A stretch of DNA of 6,065 nucleotides from an uncultured Clostridia bacterium (GTDB lineage: Bacteria > Bacillota > Clostridia > Oscillospirales > Ruminococcaceae): positions 1 through 6,065 of the forward strand of contig CALATN010000175.1 of the NCBI GenBank assembly GCA_937891895.1, written 5' to 3'. The position numbers and the translations under genes are program-made. Numbering within the stretch: position 1 is the first letter of the stretch; every line of letters starts with the position of its first letter. The notes beneath the pieces are model-generated. The model saw nothing but the letters and a program-made list of their open reading frames with translations. It searched no databases and was not told the DNA's origin. Positions 1 to 4,550 of this stretch are shown here, piece after piece.

Positions 1-60
1 GTACACGCAACTCAGGGTGCAACCGTTAATACAGGAGACTTACTTGTTTCTTTAGGATAA
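1..60 (+). CDS. Biotin carrier protein/subunit of a sodium-pump decarboxylase, C-terminal end (partial)
   Basis: The first 19 codons, read in frame 1 and closed by TAA at 58-60, give the tail of a biotinyl/lipoyl-attachment domain. The pattern is a turn rich in G and T followed by VNTGDLLVSLG, like the last beta strands (xVxxGDxLxxI) of biotin carriers. The biotinylated lysine would lie upstream, outside the window. The gene ends 15 bases before the decarboxylase beta subunit and is read in the same direction. In such clusters the biotin carrier passes the carboxyl group to the membrane beta subunit. It could be a free carrier (GcdC/MmdC type) or the C-terminus of a longer alpha subunit; this fragment cannot tell. 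Function is inferred from the motif and the neighbour. Confidence 0.7.
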   Translation, partial: VHATQGATVNTGDLLVSLG

Positions 61-75
61 TAAAGGAGTACTGAT

Positions 76-888
76 ATGTTAGAAACGTTTACTAACTTTA
101 TGGGCAGTACAGGTATTGCCGCATTGATTGAGTCAATGAAAAGCGGCGGAAGTGTCTTAGAGGTAATAGGCACACCTTTAATGCTGATAATTGCTTGTGT
201 TCTGCTCTATTTGGCTATTGTTAAAAAGTTTGAGCCGTTGCTCCTTTTGCCTATCGCATTCGGTATGCTTCTCTCAAACCTGCCTATGTTCGCAAACTCG
301 GGTGCTATTATGATGCACCCTGAATATTTTACAGATACAAAGTATATGATAGACGGTCATCTTGATATTCAGATGATACTTTCAAATGGCGGTCTTCTTG
401 ATTTATTGTATCTGGGCGTAAAGCTTGGCATATACCCACCGCTTATATTCTTAGGTATTGGTTGTATGGCATACTTTGGTCCGCTTATTGCAAACCCCAA
501 GAGTATTATATTGGGAGCCGCTGCACAGCTTGGCGTATTTTTGACATTCTTGGGTGCGCTTGTGCTTGCCGCTTTAGTTCCCGGTATAAACTTTGGCGTA
601 GAGGAAGCCGCATCTATCGGTATTATCGGTGGTGCTGACGGTCCTACTGCTATATATGTAACAAAGACACTTGCTCCGCACCTGCTTCCTGCAATTGCGA
701 TTGCGGCATATTCATATATGGCACTTATCCCTGTTATTCAGCCGCCTATTATGAAAATTCTTACCACAGAAAAAGAACGCAAGGTGGAAATGAAGCAGTT
801 AAGAAAGGTTTCAAAAACAGAGAAAATTATTTTATATGGCAGAACTGCCTTTTTGCCGAAAAGGTATTCCACACTTTTTGTGCCGTAA
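76..888 (+). CDS. Sodium-translocating decarboxylase beta subunit (OadB/GcdB/MmdB family), 3'-truncated
   Basis: This is the membrane subunit that decarboxylates carboxybiotin and exports sodium ions, as part of an oxaloacetate, glutaconyl-CoA or methylmalonyl-CoA decarboxylase. The start at 76 has an AAGGAG site at 63-68. The protein begins with a hydrophobic stretch near residues 34-50. Residues 182-191 (GIIGGADGPT) hold the conserved aspartate, D188, matching D203 of the Klebsiella enzyme. Y214 sits at the place of its Y229. The real family sequence runs to about residue 252 (KTEKII, base 833). The last 18 residues, up to the stop at 886-888, are antisense of the neighbouring symporter gene. 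Family members in Firmicutes usually have about 370-400 residues, so roughly 120 are missing, including the second conserved membrane region with the N373/S382-type residues. As it stands the subunit should not work. The enzyme's substrate cannot be told from this subunit. Confidence 0.9.
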   Translation: MLETFTNFMGSTGIAALIESMKSGGSVLEVIGTPLMLIIACVLLYLAIVKKFEPLLLLPIAFGMLLSNLPMFANSGAIMMHPEYFTDTKYMIDGHLDIQMILSNGGLLDLLYLGVKLGIYPPLIFLGIGCMAYFGPLIANPKSIILGAAAQLGVFLTFLGALVLAALVPGINFGVEEAASIGIIGGADGPTAIYVTKTLAPHLLPAIAIAAYSYMALIPVIQPPIMKILTTEKERKVEMKQLRKVSKTEKIILYGRTAFLPKRYSTLFVP

Positions 889-2042
889 AATGACCATCCG
901 AGAATCGTCGTGAAAGCAAAGAGCGTTATTGAAACTGCAAGGATTGCACCTGAAACTCCGCCGAAAACACCTTTGAAGGCTTCACCTACAAGTGGTGCAC
1001 CCTCAAGAGACGATGTTTCAAGAACACCTGTTGAAAGAACGGTAAAGGCAGTGAGAGTACATACAACCACTGTATCAAAAAACACTTCAAAAATGCCCCA
1101 CATGCCCTGCTGCACAGGCTCTTTAACATCGGATACGGAATTGACAATAACACCTGAACCAAGACCTGCCTCGTTTGAGAAAACTCCTCTTTTGAAGCCC
1201 ATTGTAATTGCCTCTTTCACCAGTGCTCCGCTGATTCCACCTGCCACAGAAGAGAAGCCGAATGCACCTTTGAAAATTTCAGAAAAGACCGACGGTACTT
1301 TATCAATATTCACAACGAGCACCGACAGCGTCAGAATAATGTAAATCAGTGCCATGAAAGGAACAAGCTTTTCTGCCACTGAGCCGATTCTTTTAACTCC
1401 GCCGATTAGAATGAAAAGAACAATAACCGCAAGTGCAATTCCCACTGCAAGCGACGGAACACCGAAAGAATTTTCAAGAGAAACTGCAATTGAATTGACC
1501 TGTGAAAGGTTACCTATTCCGAAAGAAGCAAGGACGCAGAAAACTGCAAAGAGCACGGAGAGAAGCTTTCCTGCCTTTTTGCTTTTGATTCCTTCACTCA
1601 GGTAATACATGGCTCCGCCTGACCATTCGCCGTCTTTATTCTTTTTACGATAGTACACACCCAGAATATTTTCAGCAAAGCTTGTCATCATTCCGAAGAA
1701 AGCCGAAACCCACATCCAGAAAACCGCACCTGCACCGCCGATGCAGATAGCCGCGGCAACGCCTGCGATGTTACCCGTGCCGACAGTTGCGGCAAGAGCT
1801 GTGCAAAGAGCCTGGAAGGGTGAAATAGTACCCTTTTCTTTTGAATGACCGATAACCTTCTTGGTGAAAAGGCTTCCGATGGTGTTTTTCCACCAGTGAC
1901 CGATGTGAGTAACCTGAAACACCTTGGTAACGACGGTCATAAGAATACCTGTGCCGATGAGCAGAATAAGACCGTATTTGCCCCATACGACACCGTTGAC
2001 GGCACCGTTGATTTCCGCCACTTTGTCAAAAAAAGCTTCCAT
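738..2042 (-). CDS. Sodium:alanine/glycine symporter (AGCS family), 3'-truncated
   Basis: This inner-membrane carrier imports alanine or glycine with sodium. The start chosen is ATG at 2042-2040, giving MEAFFDK. It has AGGAGGAA at 2051-2058 about ten bases upstream and leaves the riboswitch and terminator in the untranslated leader. Family marks are GTISPFQALCTALAATVGTG from residue 71 and GFKRGVFSNEAGLGSG at residues 283-298. Several hydrophobic helices lie between and after these. Homology runs to F407 (YKIIF, base 822). The final 27 residues, to the stop at 738-740, are antisense of the decarboxylase beta gene and are not AGCS-like. Members usually have about 450-480 residues, so the last membrane helix or two are lost and the product is probably not functional. 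The glycine riboswitch upstream points to glycine or alanine as substrate. Confidence 0.92.
   Translation of the reverse strand: MEAFFDKVAEINGAVNGVVWGKYGLILLIGTGILMTVVTKVFQVTHIGHWWKNTIGSLFTKKVIGHSKEKGTISPFQALCTALAATVGTGNIAGVAAAICIGGAGAVFWMWVSAFFGMMTSFAENILGVYYRKKNKDGEWSGGAMYYLSEGIKSKKAGKLLSVLFAVFCVLASFGIGNLSQVNSIAVSLENSFGVPSLAVGIALAVIVLFILIGGVKRIGSVAEKLVPFMALIYIILTLSVLVVNIDKVPSVFSEIFKGAFGFSSVAGGISGALVKEAITMGFKRGVFSNEAGLGSGVIVNSVSDVKEPVQQGMWGIFEVFFDTVVVCTLTAFTVLSTGVLETSSLEGAPLVGEAFKGVFGGVSGAILAVSITLFAFTTILGWSFYGTKSVEYLFGKKAVLPYKIIFSVFETFLNCFISTLRSFSVVRIFIIGG
822..833. other. Chimeric join: two converging genes both broken at a 12-base shared stretch
   Basis: GAAAATTATTTT at 822-833 is where the decarboxylase beta gene (from the left) and the symporter gene (from the right, minus strand) both stop matching their families. 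Read rightward it gives KII of the beta subunit. Read leftward it gives KIIF of the symporter. Both readings are the residues expected there. Beyond it, each frame carries only the antisense of the other gene. The core AAAAT-T-ATTTT is an odd-length palindrome, which is why both strands can encode nearly the same residues. This fits joining through microhomology, either in the genome or during amplification or assembly. Confidence 0.75.
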
Positions 2043-2050
2043 TTTAAAAA

Positions 2051-2058
2051 TTCCTCCT
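2051..2058 (-). promoter_or_regulatory. Ribosome binding site of the symporter gene
   Basis: AGGAGGAA on the minus strand, about ten bases before ATG 2042. It decides the start. A longer in-frame reading from 2111 would begin inside the riboswitch expression platform and would translate through the terminator hairpin. Confidence 0.8.
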
Positions 2059-2060
2059 AT

Positions 2061-2094
2061 AAATAAAAAAATCGGATTACAAGGCGTAATCCGA
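2061..2094 (-). terminator. Intrinsic terminator in the glycine riboswitch leader
   Basis: Read on the minus strand, arms TCGGATTAC (2094-2086) and GTAATCCGA (2080-2072) form a perfect 9-base-pair stem with a 5-base loop. They are followed by a run of seven T, then ATTT, at 2071-2061. It lies between the second aptamer and the ribosome binding site, the usual place for a transcriptional expression platform. A second weaker hairpin (TCACCCGA/TCGGGGTGA, about 2108-2128) sits between the aptamer and this terminator. Confidence 0.85.
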
Positions 2095-2133
2095 CAAAAG
2101 TACAAATTCACCCCGAAAAATCGGGTGATAAAA

Positions 2134-2288
2134 ACTTTGTCCTTTTGCCTGAGAGATTAGCTTTCGCCTTGCCCCTTCGGCACTCAATTTAATGAGCTTC
2201 TCCAAAGTTATGTCCGTTTGCAGTCCCTTTCCCTTTCGGGAAGCCTGAGAGCGTTACTCCTTCGGCAGCATTTGCTTCTTCTGCAAAC
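2134..2288 (-). ncRNA. Tandem glycine riboswitch (two aptamers)
   Basis: On the minus strand, aptamer 1 spans 2288-2216. Its closing stem is GTTTGCAG (2288-2281) with CTGCAAAC (2223-2216), and it contains GCCGAAGGAGTAACGCTCTC, the glycine aptamer core. A 7-base linker (2215-2209) leads to aptamer 2, 2208-2134. That has closing stem ACTTTG/CAAAGT and a second GCCGAAGGGGCAAG...CTCTCAGGC core. This doubled GCCGAAGG/CTCTCAGG pattern is typical of the gcvT-type riboswitch, which binds glycine. It precedes a glycine/alanine symporter, a known type of target. Whether glycine turns the gene on or off cannot be read with confidence. The 3' strand of the aptamer 2 closing stem can alternatively pair with ACTTTTGT at 2101-2094, next to the terminator. 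Confidence 0.95.
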
Positions 2289-2316
2289 TTCAACCATAAA
2301 TTATTTTATTTTCTAT

Positions 2317-2345
2317 ATAATACCACTTTAATTCTTAAAAATCAA
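2317..2345 (-). promoter_or_regulatory. Promoter of the riboswitch-symporter transcript
   Basis: On the minus strand, TTGATT (2345-2340) and TATTAT (2322-2317) are separated by 17 bases. They match the sigma-A consensus at 4 of 6 and 5 of 6 positions. The expected start of transcription near 2310 lies about 20 bases before the first aptamer. Confidence 0.65.
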
Positions 2346-2388
2346 TACAGGTTGTATACAGCTATAGTAGAAAATAACTGAAAATACA

Positions 2389-2611
2389 TTACATTCCTTG
2401 TGCAATATATCCACGTTCTTCTAAAGCGTTTTGAATCCTATTCAAAACATCTTCGGAATATGCACGAACGGTCAGCATAAATTTTATCATTAACGTTTAC
2501 ATCTATCAACTTATCTGTAAACATTCGATTGTAGATTGTCATTAACATAAAACCGATAATTTTGTTAATATTGTACTGCGGTTGAATCTGTATAAAAAAA
2601 GAAACAAACAT
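2389..2611 (-). pseudogene. Possible decayed small gene with a frameshift, unassigned
   Basis: Two overlapping minus-strand readings look like one broken gene. The upstream one runs from ATG 2611 and contains INKIIGFMLMTIYNRMF and TDKLIDVNVNDK before drifting to a stop at 2440-2438. The downstream one is open after a stop at 2499-2497 and reads MLTVRAYSEDVLNRIQ, then NALEERGYIAQGM, ending with TAA at 2391-2389. The second has the composition of a real amphipathic C-terminal helix. A one-base shift around 2479-2500 would join them into about 70 residues. No ribosome binding site is clear, and the ATG overlaps a terminator hairpin, so the true 5' end may be missing. I do not recognise the family. 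Confidence 0.35.
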
Positions 2612-2637
2612 CACTTTTAAAGATTAGTTTGTTTCTT
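2594..2637 (-). terminator. Intrinsic terminator, minus strand
   Basis: AAGAAACAAAC (2599-2609) and GTTTGTTTCTT (2627-2637) are perfect 11-base inverted arms around a 17-base loop. On the minus strand the hairpin runs into a tract of seven T (2600-2594). The stem is AT-rich. It lies about 180 bases past the XRE regulator stop and would end that transcript. It directly follows the stop of the small remnant at 2624-2761. Confidence 0.6.
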
Positions 2638-2761
2638 CAAATATTAACTTAATGATTCCATTTTTTAAGTCACAAAGAAGATTATGATGCTACAATGCTT
2701 TGCCAATAAAGTGTATTAACAATAGTATAATTATTTGTTGTTCCCCCGACAATCGTTTGTT
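2624..2761 (-). pseudogene. Possible gene remnant with an in-frame stop, unassigned
   Basis: A minus-strand frame from 2761 reads NKRLSGEQQ, a hydrophobic III-LLL-IHFIGKAL stretch, a TAG at 2692-2690, then HHNLLCDLKNGIIKLIFEETN and TAA at 2626-2624. The residues after the TAG look like a real protein C-terminus, and the stop sits at the edge of a terminator hairpin, as at a gene end. There is no ATG and no ribosome binding site, so it looks like a leftover of a lost gene rather than an active one. Chance is a real alternative at this length. Confidence 0.25.
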
Positions 2762-2814
2762 TTACCTTCTCGGCTTATATAATTTAACAGAAGTGCCTGT
2801 CATTATTATGTATG

Positions 2815-3420
2815 CTACTTTTCTTTTCTTTTGTTTAGAAAATGCCACATTATAAACCATAGAATCACAAGTGCCTGAAAGATACTTGCCACAATAATTA
2901 TGGAGACAATTCCCGGGACTTGGAATGCAAGAAGCACAAAAAGCACAAGTGACCAGATAAGAGAGCTTATACAGACAAATCTTGCGAGCAACCCCCACCA
3001 TATAGCAGAAAACACTATAAGCGGAATGCAAGCGACAGGCATTGCTAGAATGAAAACAAGCCAGCTTCTTTCTAGTTCGGGAAGAAAAACCTTTAACCCA
3101 AAGAACACGATGGATGCAACAAAAAATGCAAGACTTGCACTGAGCAAGGGAATGATAATCTTATTAACCATTGAGGACTTGTGGCGGCTTTTTTTAACCT
3201 GGATTTCTTCCTTGATCAGATCGTTCAAAGTAACCCCGAAGAGTTCTGCAATATTTTGAAGTACTACAACATCAGGAATTCCGTCGCCACGTTCCCATTT
3301 TGAAACTGATTTGTCCGAATAGTTTAAAGATTCAGCGAGCTCAGCCTGAGTCATTCCGTTTTTCTTTCTCAATTCAGTTATGTTTATAGCTATGTTTGCT
3401 TTAATTTGCTCTTCGGTCAT
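2815..3420 (-). CDS. XRE-family HTH regulator with C-terminal membrane domain
   Basis: A 201-residue protein. Residues about 10-67 form a Cro/C1-type helix-turn-helix: ITELRKKNGMTQAELAESL, then the recognition segment YSDKSVSKWERGDGIPD, then LFGVTLNDLI. A basic linker (VKKSRHK) leads to four hydrophobic helices near residues 86-110, 119-141, 145-165 and 170-195, and a KRKEK tail. It therefore looks like a membrane-anchored DNA-binding regulator, a layout common in Firmicutes. The start at ATG 3420 is preferred because GAGG lies 8 bases upstream. The ATG at 3426 and GTG at 3429 crowd or overlap that site. It is divergent from the TrhA-like gene and may control it or itself. Ligand and targets are unknown. 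Confidence 0.88.
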   Translation of the reverse strand: MTEEQIKANIAINITELRKKNGMTQAELAESLNYSDKSVSKWERGDGIPDVVVLQNIAELFGVTLNDLIKEEIQVKKSRHKSSMVNKIIIPLLSASLAFFVASIVFFGLKVFLPELERSWLVFILAMPVACIPLIVFSAIWWGLLARFVCISSLIWSLVLFVLLAFQVPGIVSIIIVASIFQALVILWFIMWHFLNKRKEK

Positions 3421-3442
3421 TTTCATCACCTCTGTTTGAATT

Positions 3443-3471
3443 ATTATAATACAGTTGCTTTATAAAGGCAA
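3443..3471 (-). promoter_or_regulatory. Promoter of the XRE regulator
   Basis: On the minus strand, TTGCCT (3471-3466), a 17-base spacer and a perfect TATAAT (3448-3443). It lies about 25 bases before the start codon region, giving a very short leader. Confidence 0.6.
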
Positions 3472-3494
3472 GAAATTGTTGATATTGCGAGGGT

Positions 3495-3509
3495 TCTACT
3501 GTCTGTAGA
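3495..3509. promoter_or_regulatory. Candidate operator dyad between divergent promoters
   Basis: TCTAC-TGTCT-GTAGA is a 15-base dyad with 5-base perfect arms. It lies between the two divergent promoters, 24 bases from the regulator's -35 box and 22 from the other gene's. Position and symmetry suit a binding site for the neighbouring helix-turn-helix protein, but a dyad this short can occur by chance. Confidence 0.25.
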
Positions 3510-3530
3510 GTTGAGATTCTGCTTTGTAGG

Positions 3531-3559
3531 GTGACTTTTTGAGGCGTTGGGAATATAAT
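3531..3559 (+). promoter_or_regulatory. Promoter of the TrhA-like gene
   Basis: GTGACT (3531-3536), a 17-base spacer and a perfect TATAAT (3554-3559). The coding start is at 3605, giving an expected leader of about 38 bases that includes AAAAGGAGG at 3591-3599. Confidence 0.6.
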
Positions 3560-3604
3560 TGTACTATCGGTTTAATGCCAAACGCGTATTAAAAGGAGGA
3601 TAAA

Positions 3605-4276
3605 ATGAAGAGAACAAAAATTAAGGACAGAAAGCTCCCTGATTATACCAAGGGAGAGGAAATTTTCAATATGGTTTCACATATTGTAGGCGGAGGAATC
3701 GGAGTGATTGCAACGGTTTTGTGTGTTGTTTTTGCTGCCATGCACAAGAATGTTTACGGCATAATCAGCGGGTCCGTTTTCGGTGTAATGATGATTGTGC
3801 TTTATACCATGTCAAGTATTTATCACGGATTAAGACCGAATACTGCAAAAAAAGTTCTTCAGGTTATAGACCATTGTTCAATCTATCTTTTGATAGCAGG
3901 AACGTACACACCTTTCTGCCTTTGCAGTCTTCGCACATATAATCCAGCTCTCGGATGGACAGTTTTTGGTATAATATGGGGTCTTGCCGCTCTTGGAGTA
4001 ATACTAAATGCAATTGATTTGAGAAAGTTCCGGACTGTTTCCATGGTACTTTATATCGGTATGGGATGGTGCGTTATTTTTACCGTCAGAATTATTATTG
4101 AAGTCCTCGGTACAGTCGGTTTTTCGCTCTTGTTGGCCGGAGGCGTATCGTATACAGTTGGAGCGATTTTTTACGGAATCGGTGCAAAGAAAAGATATAT
4201 TCATTCTGTTTTTCATCTTTTTGTTGTACTTGGAAGTATTCTTCACTTTCTTTGCATACTGTTGTTTGTAATGTAA
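3605..4276 (+). CDS. trhA: Hemolysin III family membrane protein (TrhA/YqfA, PAQR-like)
   Basis: A 223-residue, seven-helix integral membrane protein, close to the usual 205-225 residues of the bacterial family. The fingerprint of this metal-binding superfamily is complete: SHIVGGGIG at 25-33, S70-x3-H74 in SSIYHGL, D89 in DHCSIYLLIAGTYTPF, and H200-x3-H204 in HSVFHLF. The conserved histidines, aspartate and serine are thought to hold a zinc-like ion inside the membrane. Family members in Bacillus and E. coli have been linked to membrane energetics and lipid homeostasis. The 'hemolysin' name is historical and does not show that it lyses cells. The start has AAAAGGAGG 5-6 bases upstream. It is transcribed alone, divergent from the XRE regulator. 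Confidence 0.92.
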   Translation: MKRTKIKDRKLPDYTKGEEIFNMVSHIVGGGIGVIATVLCVVFAAMHKNVYGIISGSVFGVMMIVLYTMSSIYHGLRPNTAKKVLQVIDHCSIYLLIAGTYTPFCLCSLRTYNPALGWTVFGIIWGLAALGVILNAIDLRKFRTVSMVLYIGMGWCVIFTVRIIIEVLGTVGFSLLLAGGVSYTVGAIFYGIGAKKRYIHSVFHLFVVLGSILHFLCILLFVM

Positions 4277-4314
4277 AAAACGCATTGCATTTAAAACTTA
4301 CTTAAGTCGTATAA

Positions 4315-4407
4315 ACAGCTCAAGAAAGAAATTCTGTTGCAAAAATTAATAATCTGGTGAAGTTAACGCACCAAAATCAGCACACCCTGCCAATGAACAG
4401 AGCCTAA
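4315..4407 (+). pseudogene. Possible 3' remnant of a lost gene, unassigned
   Basis: A plus-strand frame open after a stop at 4312-4314 reads TAQERNSVAKINNLVKL, then THQNQHTLPMNRA, and ends with TAA at 4405-4407. It has no start codon or ribosome binding site of its own. The residues look like a protein C-terminus, and the stop lies inside the left arm of the hairpin at 4401-4437, as is common at real gene ends. An overlapping frame (SYKQLKKEILLQKLIIW) could be its continuation through a frameshift. I cannot assign it. The rest of the 4277-4550 gap shows nothing I can support. Confidence 0.22.
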
Positions 4408-4441
4408 AAAGCAAAGAATAATTCTGCTTTTTAGGCTTTCT
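4401..4441 (+). terminator. Hairpin, probable intrinsic terminator
   Basis: AGCCTAAAAAGCA (4401-4413) and TGCTTTTTAGGCT (4425-4437) form a perfect 13-base-pair stem with an 11-base loop. A short TTTCT run follows on the plus strand. It lies about 125 bases after the TrhA-like gene. In the other direction it is about 115 bases after thiC but lacks a T tract, so the plus reading is preferred. It may serve both converging transcripts. Confidence 0.6.
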
Positions 4442-4550
4442 GCCATTTCTGAAGAAATTATTTCAACAATTTGTTTCACAACCTAACCTATGGTCTTTAA
4501 AGAATAAAAGAGATGATGTGATTTGGATTATTATGGTCACTATTACCTGC

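Noticed and set aside
76..888. A naturally short, functional decarboxylase beta subunit
   Set aside because: The tail after residue 252 is exactly the antisense of symporter coding sequence, and a conserved second half is absent.
910..1605. Plus-strand open frames opposite the symporter gene
   Set aside because: They are antisense shadows of the well-supported AGCS gene, rich in T, P and S, with no ribosome binding site or family motif.
2043..2111. A longer symporter start at 2111 adding 23 residues
   Set aside because: It would translate through the riboswitch terminator hairpin, the added residues are not AGCS-like, and the strong AGGAGG sits before ATG 2042.
2389..2611. Resemblance of GY-INKIIGFML and NALEERGY pieces to IreB-type proteins
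   Set aside because: The order of the segments is wrong and the other conserved parts are missing, so the similarity is probably chance.
2762..3031. An 89-residue minus-strand frame overlapping the end of the XRE regulator
   Set aside because: It overlaps the regulator's membrane domain in another frame and shows no independent signal.
3421..3429. GTG 3429 or ATG 3426 as start of the XRE regulator
   Set aside because: Both sit on or too close to the GAGG site. ATG 3420 has normal spacing.
4441..4550. A TPP riboswitch near thiC
   Set aside because: This side is downstream of thiC, and no thi-box motifs are seen. Any such element would lie upstream of thiD, outside the window.
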